Shown piece after piece: positions 1 through 8,332 of a DNA stretch of 64,000 nucleotides; positions within the stretch are counted from its first letter, which is position 1; every line of letters begins with the position of its first letter. The translations under genes and the position numbers were made by a program. Where the stretch lies: contig NZ_JAASQJ010000002.1 of the NCBI RefSeq assembly GCF_011762185.1, positions 124,001 through 188,000 of the forward strand, in the 5' to 3' direction. This DNA comes from Dyadobacter arcticus (GTDB lineage Bacteria; Bacteroidota; Bacteroidia; Cytophagales; Spirosomataceae). The notes below the pieces were generated by a model. The model ran no database searches. It saw only the letters and a list, made by a program, of their open reading frames with translations, and had not been told where the DNA came from.

Positions 1-141
1 ACCATGCAACCTGCGGGCAAACTGGAAGATTTCTTCATCACCATGGCCGCGCTGGATCACGAACCAACTCCCGCGGAAGTCGCTAAGATTTTTGAAGCGA
101 ACGAAATGAAGGTGGTCGGCCCACCTTTAAAGCTGGAATAG
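1..141 (+). CDS. C-terminal end of an unidentified, possibly cupin-like protein (partial)
   Basis: An open frame enters from the left edge and stops with TAG at 139-141, giving the last 46 residues of a protein. The visible part contains a helix-like stretch with EPTPAEVAKIFEANEMKV, followed by VGPPLKLE. This kind of tail (two acidic helices then a GPPL end) is known from small cupin-domain proteins, but the cupin barrel itself is outside the window, so the family is a guess. It converges on the minus-strand reductase gene that ends at 147, with only 5 bp between them and no terminator visible. Confidence 0.6.
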   Translation, partial: TMQPAGKLEDFFITMAALDHEPTPAEVAKIFEANEMKVVGPPLKLE

Positions 142-146
142 ATGCG

Positions 147-815
147 TTATAACAGCGGATTCATTTCCTTCCACTCATAAATTTTCACTTTTTCAGACGC
201 TCGTTTCGCCGCCTGGATCATTGCTTTTGCAACATCCTTCCCCTCAATACCTCTATACTTTTGCATTGGGCCGACAAAAAGTGGATTGAGTAGCGAGAAA
301 ACGTTGATAAGGAATTTTTCCAATGACCGGCTCTCTTTCCGGTTTCCCATGAGCATCGATGGACGGAAAATGTAGGTATGTTCCAGGTTCAGGGCAATAA
401 TGTCACGCTCGGTTTCACCTTTTGTCCTGATATAGAAAACATTGGAGCCCGTTTTCGATCCCACTGCGGTAACAATCAGGACAGATTTTGCGCCGTTTTC
501 TTTGGCGATTTTGGTTGCCAGAACCGGATAGTCATGATCCACCTGGTAATATTCTGCCTGGTCGGGCGTATTCTGCTTTGTCGTTCCGAGCGCGATATAA
601 ATTTCATCAGCAACCATCTGGTCTTTCAAATCGGGCAATGTTTGATAGTTGCCGATCAGAATTTTGAGTTTGGGATGAGAAACATTCAAGCTTTTCCGGA
701 CCACCACAGTGATCTGTCCGTAGTCCGGATCCCTTAACAGTTCATCCATAAGATACGACCCAATGAATCCGCTGGCTCCAAAAATGATCGCGCTTTTGCC
801 ACTAATTCCCTCCAT
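147..815 (-). CDS. Atypical SDR, NAD(P)H-binding oxidoreductase
   Basis: The 222-residue product has a Rossmann nucleotide-binding start, GASGFIGS at residues 13-20 (GxxGxxG), and a candidate catalytic YxxxK at Y128/K132. Length and layout fit the atypical short-chain dehydrogenases of the YbjT/HTATIP2 kind, which are soluble NAD(P)H-dependent reductases or redox sensors; the substrate cannot be read from sequence. The ATG at 813-815 lies inside the end of the small upstream gene (14-bp overlap), so the two are probably one transcript with coupled translation. The family call is firm, the exact function is not. Confidence 0.85.
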   Translation of the reverse strand: MEGISGKSAIIFGASGFIGSYLMDELLRDPDYGQITVVVRKSLNVSHPKLKILIGNYQTLPDLKDQMVADEIYIALGTTKQNTPDQAEYYQVDHDYPVLATKIAKENGAKSVLIVTAVGSKTGSNVFYIRTKGETERDIIALNLEHTYIFRPSMLMGNRKESRSLEKFLINVFSLLNPLFVGPMQKYRGIEGKDVAKAMIQAAKRASEKVKIYEWKEMNPLL

Positions 816-1020
816 TTTTCTCCAATTGCGTTAGGATCTGACTTAGTTTGTCGATAGCCAGCGACAAATGTGGCCGGCCGCTTGGTGTGGTTCCGTTTGC
901 CTCGTGAATGGCCTGAAGAATCAGGTTTTGCTGGGCAAGTTGTAAGCATTCAAACTTGGTTAGCTCAGGATATTTCTCCTGAAATCCTTCTGCGAGTTCG
1001 TCGAGACTGTGAATGATCAT
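802..1020 (-). CDS. Small conserved-looking protein of unknown function
   Basis: A 72-residue protein if the start is the ATG at 1018-1020; an in-frame ATG at 1068 would add 16 residues of unlikely sequence. The product is mostly helical, begins MIIHSLDELAEGFQE and ends in KLSQILTQLEKNGGN. No domain is recognised. It overlaps the start of the downstream SDR gene by 14 bp, which supports it as a real gene cotranscribed with that reductase. It may be an accessory or simply a neighbour; nothing in the sequence says which. Confidence 0.55.
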   Translation of the reverse strand: MIIHSLDELAEGFQEKYPELTKFECLQLAQQNLILQAIHEANGTTPSGRPHLSLAIDKLSQILTQLEKNGGN

Positions 1021-1204
1021 GGGTTGAGATTTAAATGTTAGCAGCAGTTGAAAGCCCTGCTTAACCAAATCTAATCAATTAAAATCCCGTAACCACTTCA
1101 AATGGTCGACTTTTCAGACGGTTCATCTATTATTTTTCGAATTAACCCAAGGTATTTCTTGATTTGCCAAATGCGCTGCCGCAAATCATTCTTAATTTAC
1201 AACT

Positions 1205-1804
1205 ATGAACGAACGCTTCCTGCCACTTTTATCCCTGGCTTTCCTCTCTTGCATGATGATTTCCCGACCGCTTCGAGCTGCGTTGCACTCATTCAATGAT
1301 ACACTAAAAGTGAATTTGGCAACATCCAAAATTGATTGGAAAGGCACCAAAATGTTCGGCGCTGGAAAGCATGAAGGCGAAGTTCCGCTGCTGAATGGCT
1401 ATGTGATCGTCAAAAAAAACACATTAATCGGAGGCCGTTTTACGATTGATATGAAAAATCTGACCGTTACCGATATTCCCAAAACTGACCCAATACCGAT
1501 CAGGAATTTGAATACTCATTTGAAAAGTAAAGACTTCTTCGACGTTCAGACTTTTCCGACGGCCAGCCTGATTTTAGATAAAATCAAACAATCCGGCAAA
1601 GATAGTTTGGATATTTCCGCGCATCTTACGATGAGGGGCGTTACTCAGTCGATTCAATTTAAGGTATCCAAAAACGCTACACGCTATACTGCCCATTTCA
1701 TAATCGACCGTTTCAGATGGAATGTCGGATACACTGGCAGCTGGGCCGACAGGACGTTGGTTGACAAGGATATTGACCTGAAAATCACTATTGCAACCAA
1801 CTAA
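1205..1804 (+). CDS. YceI-family periplasmic protein
   Basis: 199 residues with a signal peptide (hydrophobic stretch at residues 4-20, likely cut near ALHS). The rest is a YceI-type lipocalin-like barrel: a typical early strand (SKIDWKGTKMFGAGKHEGEV), the family segment HLKSKDFFDVQTFPTASL, and HLTMRGVT. YceI proteins bind isoprenoid or other hydrophobic ligands in the periplasm and are often induced by stress; the ligand here is unknown. It stands alone, convergent with the DinB gene 5 bp downstream. The ATG at 1205 is chosen because it places the signal peptide at the very N terminus. Confidence 0.88.
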   Translation: MNERFLPLLSLAFLSCMMISRPLRAALHSFNDTLKVNLATSKIDWKGTKMFGAGKHEGEVPLLNGYVIVKKNTLIGGRFTIDMKNLTVTDIPKTDPIPIRNLNTHLKSKDFFDVQTFPTASLILDKIKQSGKDSLDISAHLTMRGVTQSIQFKVSKNATRYTAHFIIDRFRWNVGYTGSWADRTLVDKDIDLKITIATN

Positions 1805-1809
1805 AAGCT

Positions 1810-2265
1810 TTAAAACATTTTAGCATACCTGATATAATCCGTGCCAGGAGGCGCAATTCCAAGACTACGGATCAGGTAAATGACCTGTCCGCGGTGATAA
1901 GTCGAATGGTTGACCAGATGCGTCAACACATCCGAGACTGTATTCAGAAAAGGCTCACCAGCCATATTTTTGTAATCAAGCTTCTCGTTGAAGTCTTCCT
2001 CATTGAAGGTATTGATCAGTTCAACCCAAAGCTCACCATTGCTGGCTAACCCATCGGAAATTGCTACCAGCGGAAGGTTATTCCAAACAGGAACATCCGC
2101 CTGCTGTTTCAAAACCCTGTAATACCAATTGCTTTGCGCATGTACCAAATGACTCATTATCCGGATTATCTGCTCATCCTGGATATTGTGTTCTATCAAA
2201 AATTCAGCAATGGTTTGGTTAGCCCAGTAATTGAAATCAAAAAATCTCAGAAAGAATGTTTTCAT
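1810..2265 (-). CDS. DinB-family protein, putative metal-dependent transferase or hydrolase
   Basis: 151 residues in the four-helix DinB/YfiT fold. The likely metal-binding histidines are H42 in the first helix and H120 and H124 in HLVNHSTYHRGQV near the C terminus, the spacing typical of the family. DinB-like proteins act on thiols (bacillithiol, mycothiol and others) or are uncharacterised; the name comes from a damage-induced Bacillus gene and does not mean polymerase IV. The start ATG is at 2263-2265. The gene is followed at its 3-prime end by the convergent YceI gene. Confidence 0.85.
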   Translation of the reverse strand: MKTFFLRFFDFNYWANQTIAEFLIEHNIQDEQIIRIMSHLVHAQSNWYYRVLKQQADVPVWNNLPLVAISDGLASNGELWVELINTFNEEDFNEKLDYKNMAGEPFLNTVSDVLTHLVNHSTYHRGQVIYLIRSLGIAPPGTDYIRYAKMF

Positions 2266-2306
2266 TAGCTAATTGGATTTTTAGAAAAAAATTTACAAAC
2301 AACTAC

Positions 2307-3293
2307 CTAAATCTCTACCGGATACGGTCCCTGATCAAATTGTTCCTGATGATATCCTTTGCTTCCCACTTCTATTGCCAAAGGACTGCGAAAGTCCATG
2401 CCTTCTCTCAAACATTGAAGCACATATGCAAAATCATATCCGGGTTGCCAGCCGAGTTCCTTTGTGGCGAGTTTGCTATCATACACCCGTTCAATATTGG
2501 GAAATATCTTCCATCCCTTTTTCTCGAAGAGGCTTTTGCAATCGGGAAAATATTTGCTGATCACCTCTGGCGCATTTTCGCGCAACATACTAAGATCTTC
2601 CTTCGCAAATGGCGTAGTGGCAGAGACAATGAATTTTCCAAAACCAACCGAAGCAGCTTTTTCCAATGCAAGCAGGTGCACATTTACAGCATCTTCGATG
2701 TCCAGCCGCCGATACAGCAGTTCAAGCGCCTGTACATTAACAGTATCATATTCCTGGCGGATCAGCGCATTGTCGTCGTCTTCGGGAAAAAAACGGGATG
2801 TTCTCAACACAATGATTGGCATACTACTCTTTCGATGCAAGAGTTCGCAAAGGTTTTCCGCGGCCAGCTTGGTAACACCATAAATATTCTTGGGTATCGG
2901 CGTCAATTCTTCGGTCACCCAAGCGGCTGGCTGACCCGGCTGCGGGTTCATCGCTTCCCCGAAAACACTGGTCGTACTTGTGAAAACGAACGAATTTACA
3001 TTGGCCGAAGCTGCTTCTTCGAGCAAGTTTAGTGTGCCGGAAATGTTGGTATCGATAAAATCCTGCTTACTGTGCGTGCCCACATGCGGCTTGTGCAATG
3101 TAGCGGTATGAATTACATGGACGACTCCCTCCATCGCCTTTTCCACGAAACCCCTGTCTACAATCGATCCGACGAGATCCGTGAATGCTGAAGGCTGGAT
3201 GTCCAGTCCGATTGCCTTTTTCCCCTGCGCCCGTAGCGTACGCACGACGCCTTCTCCGAGGTGGCCGGCACTGCCCGTTACCAAAATGCTCAT
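2307..3293 (-). CDS. NAD-dependent epimerase/dehydratase family protein (extended SDR)
   Basis: 328 residues. Residues 7-13 give the NAD-binding GxxGxxG (GSAGHLG), D31 follows at the end of strand 2, and the catalytic YxxxK is Y138/K142 in NIYGVTKLAAE, with a preceding serine/threonine cluster FTSTTSVFGE. This is the standard plan of sugar-nucleotide epimerases and dehydratases, soluble in the cytoplasm. The substrate is unknown, and no other nucleotide-sugar genes are beside it. A 218-bp spacer separates it from the divergent pirin gene and must hold both promoters; no clean -7/-33 pair was found there. Confidence 0.88.
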   Translation of the reverse strand: MSILVTGSAGHLGEGVVRTLRAQGKKAIGLDIQPSAFTDLVGSIVDRGFVEKAMEGVVHVIHTATLHKPHVGTHSKQDFIDTNISGTLNLLEEAASANVNSFVFTSTTSVFGEAMNPQPGQPAAWVTEELTPIPKNIYGVTKLAAENLCELLHRKSSMPIIVLRTSRFFPEDDDNALIRQEYDTVNVQALELLYRRLDIEDAVNVHLLALEKAASVGFGKFIVSATTPFAKEDLSMLRENAPEVISKYFPDCKSLFEKKGWKIFPNIERVYDSKLATKELGWQPGYDFAYVLQCLREGMDFRSPLAIEVGSKGYHQEQFDQGPYPVEI

Positions 3294-3511
3294 TTTTATT
3301 CGCGTTTTATTGATGTTTCAAAGTTAGCGCAACCCGCCTTCCGTCAAAACAATCATGTATAGTTAAATTTTAAAATTAAACTCCCGCTACAAAAAAAGTA
3401 CTAACCAATAGTATAGTACCATTCCCTGAATAATAAGTCAATCATTTTTGTTTAAACTGTGCAGCCTGCTAAAAAAATGTAGGCTTTGTTACCTAATAAT
3501 TAATAAATCAC

Positions 3512-4399
3512 ATGGTGATGGAAACTCAAAGCTTTAAACGAAAACTGGTTAATATACAAACACCGCATCCACATCAGGGTTTTCTTGGCCCTGATCACAC
3601 AGCCCGCGCGGTCATCCAAAACGACTTTGTAAATAGCGACCCTTTTATCATTCTCATGGACGATTTTCTGGACAAAAAGAATGGTCAGCCGATCGGTGGG
3701 CCGCACCCTCATGCAGGGTTTGAAACCGTATCCCTGTTGCTGGAAGGTGAGATGGGCGACTCTGCGCACATGATGAAAGCCGGCGATTTCCAGATAATGA
3801 CCGCCGGAAGCGGCATTGTGCATACCGAATCCATTGACCGCGAATCCAGGATGCGCCTTTTGCAAATGTGGCTGAACCTCCCTAAAAAGGATCGTTGGAC
3901 TACGCCGCGCGTGCAGGATCTTGCCTGGGAACAGGTTCCGAAAACTTCCTTAAACGGTGTGGATATCAGGTTGTATAGCGGTTCTCTGGCAGGTTTGACT
4001 TCTCCAATACAAAACCACGTCCCCATTATCGTCGCAGACATTCTGTTAGAGCCTGGCGCTCAAACAATTCAGGCGTTTAGTGCGTCCTACAATACATTTC
4101 TATATGTGATTGAAGGTAGCATTGAAGTCGGTGAGGATCAGCAGGTATTGAAACAAAACCAGATTGGCTGGCTGAATAAATTTTCGGTTAATGCACCAGG
4201 CGAGCTTACCTTAAAAGGCGGCGCATCGGGCGGACGTGTTGTGCTATACGCTGGACAGCCGCAGAATGATCCAATCGTTTCTTATGGGCCTTTCATTGCG
4301 GATAAAGAAGACGAAATCAAAGCATTATATAAGGATTTCAGACAGGGTAAAATCGCGCATGTATCGACATTGCCGGAAGCGCAGCGCTTTAGTTATTAG
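3512..4399 (+). CDS. Pirin family protein (bicupin)
   Basis: 295 residues. The N-terminal cupin carries the metal-binding set of pirins: H65 and H67 in GGPHPHAGFETVS, H104 in GIVHTES, with an acidic ligand close by. The C-terminal cupin is present (residues about 175-290). Pirins are iron-binding proteins; several bacterial members open quercetin and related flavonols, others modulate enzymes. Length matches the family. An in-frame ATG two codons later (3518) is an equally good start. No operon partner is evident, since the next gene begins about 75 bp downstream and encodes a membrane protein. Confidence 0.9.
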   Translation: MVMETQSFKRKLVNIQTPHPHQGFLGPDHTARAVIQNDFVNSDPFIILMDDFLDKKNGQPIGGPHPHAGFETVSLLLEGEMGDSAHMMKAGDFQIMTAGSGIVHTESIDRESRMRLLQMWLNLPKKDRWTTPRVQDLAWEQVPKTSLNGVDIRLYSGSLAGLTSPIQNHVPIIVADILLEPGAQTIQAFSASYNTFLYVIEGSIEVGEDQQVLKQNQIGWLNKFSVNAPGELTLKGGASGGRVVLYAGQPQNDPIVSYGPFIADKEDEIKALYKDFRQGKIAHVSTLPEAQRFSY

Positions 4400-4473
4400 T
4401 TAAGCTACTTACACATTGCATTTTTTTGTTCATTGCGGAAATTTATCAAGAACCATCATTTGAGGGAAGCTCT

Positions 4474-4830
4474 ATGCTGAGACAAATTATCGCAGTAATC
4501 GGAGGTTATACTGTTTTTGTGGTCAGTTCGCTGCTGCTGTTCAGAGTATCCGGCGTTAAGCCGCATGGTGATGCTTCCACAAGTTTTATGATTTTGACTG
4601 CACTTTACGGACTTCTTTTTTCATTAGTTGGCGGCATCGTAACGCAATTGGTCGCAGGAAGAAAAAGCATGACCGTCAATTATGCGCTGGCTTTGATCAC
4701 TGCCGGGTTTGCGACTTTTTCTTATTTCAAAGCAACTGGTAGTCATTGGACACAGCTTCTCGCCATATTTGTTTTTGCACCAATCTCAGTTAAAGGTGGT
4801 TGGATTTATTTTAACCGAAAATTGAAATGA
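4474..4830 (+). CDS. Four-helix membrane protein of unknown function
   Basis: From the ATG at 4474 the product has 118 residues and about four membrane segments (residues roughly 4-24, 36-60, 66-86 and 93-110) with short charged loops (AGRKS, FNRKLK at the end). An upstream TTG at 4426 is in frame but would add a soluble N terminus with no support; GGGAAG just before 4474 could act as a ribosome site. The family is not recognised. Its TGA overlaps the ATG of the small broken frame at 4827 (ATGA), suggesting they once formed an operon. Confidence 0.65.
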   Translation: MLRQIIAVIGGYTVFVVSSLLLFRVSGVKPHGDASTSFMILTALYGLLFSLVGGIVTQLVAGRKSMTVNYALALITAGFATFSYFKATGSHWTQLLAIFVFAPISVKGGWIYFNRKLK

Positions 4831-5318
4831 AAGACATTATCAAGAAGTTCAAATTTAAAGGTGGGCCGACTGTGATTAATTAGCAGGGATACCATTCGTG
4901 TAACCGGAGAAGAATATGGCATTACAACGGTCACAGCAGTTTCCATCAACGACACATGGAGTGCATTGCGTTTCAGGCCGGTTGATCGGGTTGGGAAGTG
5001 ACAATGGGGGTCTTGATTAGTATCTAAATCAGCCATTGCTTTCGCAAACGCAAAGCCCGGCCCGACTCCAATTACAGCAGGTTTATCAAAATGCAAAGGC
5101 TCCGTAGCGAGTTGCCAGATATTATCTTTCGTCAAAACCCAAACTCGTGGGTGGGTTGTTTTATCTTGTTCCTCCACCGCTCCACGTCCCGCCATATTGG
5201 ATTGTCCGGCAAGCAGGTAGAGATGAAATTGCTTTCTGGGAGCAACAGGCTGGGCAAATGTAGCACAGGAGAGCAGGATCAGGTAAATAGTAACGTGGAG
5301 CAGCAGGTCCCCAAACAT
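4806..5318 (-). pseudogene. Truncated sialate O-acetylesterase-like gene
   Basis: The frame starts at 5318 with a signal peptide (residues 1-22) and then shows the SGNH block-I motif GQSNMAGRG at residues 38-46 (nucleophile S40), followed by a family-like stretch ending VGPGFAFAKAMADLD near residue 99. Carbohydrate acetylesterases of this kind run to about 260 residues or more with a C-terminal catalytic Asp/His pair. After about residue 100 (near position 5005) the sequence turns into unrelated residues (NQDPHCHFPTRSTG) and the DxxH block never appears. The 3-prime two thirds is missing, so the product should be inactive. Confidence 0.7.
4827..5001 (+). pseudogene. Remnant of a small gene, frameshifted
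   Basis: ATG at 4827 overlaps the stop of the preceding membrane-protein gene. It encodes MKDIIKKFKFKGGPTVIN and stops at 4881-4883. A second frame, open from 4876, continues with DTIRVTGEEYGITTVTAVSI and then NDTWSALRFRPVDRVGK before TGA at 4999-5001. The two pieces join into a plausible protein of about 58 residues if the frame is shifted by one base near 4875. The amino-acid composition of the second piece looks like real coding sequence. It lies antisense to the tail of the truncated esterase frame, so only one strand can be genuine here. Confidence 0.35.
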
Positions 5319-5438
5319 GCTGATTCCTATTCCATGATATTCTGATTGATTTTGTTAAAATGAAAAGTCGATCTGATTGGGATAAAGCTCATTTTGATGA
5401 TAAAAGTGGCTTCGGAACAAGTATTTGGAACCACCGTT

Positions 5439-5446
5439 TACTTTTG
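5439..5446 (+). promoter_or_regulatory. Possible Bacteroidota -7 box before the LytS-type kinase
   Basis: TACTTTTG fits the -7 consensus TAnnTTTG and lies 63 bp before the kinase start. No TTTG is at the expected 19-21 bp upstream (the nearest, at 5424, is only 11 bp away), so this is a weak call. Confidence 0.3.
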
Positions 5447-5508
5447 TAGTATCATACTGAAAATGCCTGTTTCCGTATGTTGAATGATGAACATATGAAA
5501 ATCAAAAA

Positions 5509-6597
5509 ATGAGGCCTTACATTTTCGGTCAGAAGTGGCTGCTCGGTTTTGCGCTGGCACTTATCTACATTCCCCTACGTACATACATCAACGTTCCGCC
5601 CGAACGGTGGCATACCATCCCAGGGAATCTGCCTTTATTTTCGGTTGAAATAATCATCAGTACTATTTTTTACACCAGCTGGATTTACCTGGTTGATTGG
5701 GTATTGCAAAAGATGTCAATACTGACAGGCAGTAATAACTCATTGGAATTCAAACTTTCCAACCAGCTGATTACACTGATCCCCTCCATCCTGCTTGCGG
5801 TTCTGTTCAATTTTATCCTGAGTTATACCTGGGGACAAATGGGTCATTTATGGACCCGAATGCCCACACCGTTCACCCGCCATCCCCAATGGCTGATTAT
5901 CAGGCCTATGCAGATTCGTGCAAACGAGGCATTGACCATTCTGGCGTTGACAGCAGCTTATTATCTCTGCGTTAGTAACCAGGTTCAGGAGAAGATGAAA
6001 AAATTGCTGGTCAATTCCGAAAAGCTGGAAAAAGAAAATATGAGCGCCCGGTTTCTTGCTTTGAAAAACCAGATCAGCCCGCATTTTCTGTTTAATAACC
6101 TGAGTGTACTTTCGTCTCTGGTGGAGTCGAGGCCGGAGCAATCGAGCGAATTCATTCAACAGTTATCCCTCGCCTATCGTTACATTTTGGAACAGGCGGA
6201 ATTGCACCAAATCAGTTTAAAAGAGGAAATCAAGTTTCTGGAAACCTATACTTTTCTGCTGCGGACCCGGTTCAAAGAAAAAGTGCTGATGGATGTGCAG
6301 TTGACCGCCGAAGACCTCGAACGGTATTCCATTATCCCACTTACCTTGCAGCTTTTGATTGAAAATGCAGTCAAGCACAACACCATGTCGCTCAATAATC
6401 CGCTGTCCATTCGTATTGCCATTGAAAGCGGCATGTTGGTTGTCAGCAACCCCTTGCAACTTAGGTTACCCGGCGAGCCGACGACCAGACTGGGCCTGAA
6501 AAACATTGTGAACAGGTACAAGCTTTTGCTGAATAAGGAGGTTATTATTGATAAAAGTGAGGGCCATTTTGTCGTAAAAATCCCGCTAATATCATGA
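5509..6597 (+). CDS. LytS/YehU-type sensor histidine kinase
   Basis: 362 residues: about four N-terminal membrane segments (within residues 10-155), a short linker helix, then the His_kinase domain with phospho-acceptor H192 in NQISPHFLFNNLS and a HATPase region with the N-box ENAVKHN and the G-box LGLKNI. No periplasmic sensor domain is present, so the membrane part itself or an interacting protein must sense. It overlaps the next gene by 4 bp (ATGA), which encodes its response regulator, a tightly coupled pair typical of Bacteroidota. Confidence 0.93.
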   Translation: MRPYIFGQKWLLGFALALIYIPLRTYINVPPERWHTIPGNLPLFSVEIIISTIFYTSWIYLVDWVLQKMSILTGSNNSLEFKLSNQLITLIPSILLAVLFNFILSYTWGQMGHLWTRMPTPFTRHPQWLIIRPMQIRANEALTILALTAAYYLCVSNQVQEKMKKLLVNSEKLEKENMSARFLALKNQISPHFLFNNLSVLSSLVESRPEQSSEFIQQLSLAYRYILEQAELHQISLKEEIKFLETYTFLLRTRFKEKVLMDVQLTAEDLERYSIIPLTLQLLIENAVKHNTMSLNNPLSIRIAIESGMLVVSNPLQLRLPGEPTTRLGLKNIVNRYKLLLNKEVIIDKSEGHFVVKIPLIS

Positions 6598-7361
6598 ATG
6601 TGCTGATTGTTGAGGACGAAGAACTGAGTGCGGAGCGGCTCCAAAACCTGATTTTGAGCATTGATCCTACCATTGGGGTCCTCGCTGTCATCCCTTCCGT
6701 TTTTGAAACCATTTCGTATCTGCAAGATCCGGCCAAAATACAGCCAGACCTGATTTTCCTGGACATTCATTTGGAGGACGACAATGGTTTCAGGATCATT
6801 GAAAGCCTGGATCTCATGATCCCGATCATTTTTACGACAGCATTTGATGCGTATATGCAAAAAGCTTTCAAGGCGCACAGCATTGATTACCTTTTGAAAC
6901 CCATCAATCCGCTCGAACTGCAAAACTCACTGATGAAATTCAAAAGGCTGTCCGAATCTTCGAAGGGCAGTACGGACAGTAATGCGGAAAATGGGCTGCC
7001 TGCAACCACGCTGATCACCAAATATAAGGACCGTTTTCTTGCCACGGCCGGGTCACGGATTTTTACATTTAAGACCCTGGATATTGCTTATTTCATAATC
7101 GAGGAAAGGGCAACCTTTCTGCGCCTGTTCGATGGTAGGCATTTCGCAATGGAATATAGCCTCGAAAAGCTATCTCAAATGCTTGATCCTGCCGATTTTT
7201 TTCGCATTAACCGGACCATGCTCATTTCCTTCAATGCCATCCGAGACATTCATGTTATTTCCGCTGGCAAACTCAAAATCGATCTGAATCCAACGCTGAC
7301 GCAGGAAACATACATTAGCTCCGAACGCATTACGGAATTTAAAAACTGGCTGGGAAGGTAA
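6594..7361 (+). CDS. LytTR-family response regulator
   Basis: 255 residues. The receiver has the acidic pocket VEDEE at residues 6-10, phospho-acceptor D57 in IFLDIHLEDDNG and the KP switch pair in YLLKPINP. Residues about 145-255 form the LytTR DNA-binding domain (FFRINRTMLISFNAI segment). Partner of the kinase with which it overlaps. LytTR regulators bind paired direct repeats upstream of their targets; none could be assigned here. Confidence 0.93.
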   Translation: MNVLIVEDEELSAERLQNLILSIDPTIGVLAVIPSVFETISYLQDPAKIQPDLIFLDIHLEDDNGFRIIESLDLMIPIIFTTAFDAYMQKAFKAHSIDYLLKPINPLELQNSLMKFKRLSESSKGSTDSNAENGLPATTLITKYKDRFLATAGSRIFTFKTLDIAYFIIEERATFLRLFDGRHFAMEYSLEKLSQMLDPADFFRINRTMLISFNAIRDIHVISAGKLKIDLNPTLTQETYISSERITEFKNWLGR

Positions 7362-7486
7362 GTAGCGGTTACAACTCTGCATCAGAAATCGACGTTTCGG
7401 CTCCCGAAAATCGGCCTTCCGCTATTCTTAATTTTAATTGATTAACTGATTCATAAAATTGGTATTGTAGAAAAGCCAATTTGTGT

Positions 7487-8269
7487 ATGCCAGCAATCAA
7501 GTTTCATGCCCGTAAAAAATTCCATTTGCTTCAAAGCAAGACCAGGAATTGGGAAAGCAACCCAGAGCACCTTGAACACTACCGGATCATTTTCGTCATG
7601 TCCGGCGAGGGGAATTTTATATTGAATAACCAAATGCGCGGTTATTCCAGACAGGGCATTATTCTTCTCAAACCCGGTCAGCGGCTTTTGTTTCAGGAAG
7701 ATCGGGAAACAGAGGTTTTTATGATCGCTTTCGATTCTTGTCTGGCGGAAAATTTTCAAGGAAAAAAAGCATTGACACCCAATTTTGCGGACACTTATAA
7801 GCAGGCTGAAAATCTTTGTACCAATAACCGGCTCACCCAGGGCAGGCCACTTCAAAGTGAGCATGATGGGCAAACGATCGCCTATCTGATCCAGCAAATG
7901 TCTTTTGAGGTAATGCAGCGGTCGGCTTCATACATTAAACTGATCCAGGGTAGCGTCGAGCTTTTTGTGACAGTTCTGGCAAGAAATAATTTTGAAAGTA
8001 AAAAAACCGAAGAAAAAATATCCCAACAAACCCTGGCCGATGCGATAATTGAATACCTCAGGAATGAGCTGCATTTAAACAAAAACATACGCATTCCTGA
8101 GCTGCTTTTGCGATTCAATATTTCAGAAGAAGGGGCCAATCTCTGCATCATGAACCAGACCGGCATGTCGCTGCGGAACTTCATTTTCAAATACAAAGCC
8201 GATCTTTTCAAAAGCCGGTTGTTGAAAGTGGATGTGCTGGAATTGTCTCCTTACTTGCGACCTCGCTAA
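7487..8269 (+). CDS. AraC-like regulator with only one helix-turn-helix
   Basis: 260 residues from the ATG at 7487. Residues about 10-110 look like an N-terminal cupin-type sensor (YRIIFVMSGEGNFILNN, LLKPGQRLLF). The C-terminal part has the first AraC helix-turn-helix subdomain (IRIPELLLRFNISEEG and GMSLRNFIFKYKADLFKSRLLK), but the protein ends with LSPYLRPR where the second helix-turn-helix and the family signature should follow, about 40 residues short. No continuation was found in other frames after 8269. It may be a decayed regulator or a one-HTH variant; its target is unknown. Confidence 0.7.
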   Translation: MPAIKFHARKKFHLLQSKTRNWESNPEHLEHYRIIFVMSGEGNFILNNQMRGYSRQGIILLKPGQRLLFQEDRETEVFMIAFDSCLAENFQGKKALTPNFADTYKQAENLCTNNRLTQGRPLQSEHDGQTIAYLIQQMSFEVMQRSASYIKLIQGSVELFVTVLARNNFESKKTEEKISQQTLADAIIEYLRNELHLNKNIRIPELLLRFNISEEGANLCIMNQTGMSLRNFIFKYKADLFKSRLLKVDVLELSPYLRPR

Positions 8270-8332
8270 CAAATCAGAGTAATTTTCAGGCCAGATCGGG
8301 CTTTAAATAAATGTTTATTTACCCCGATCATC

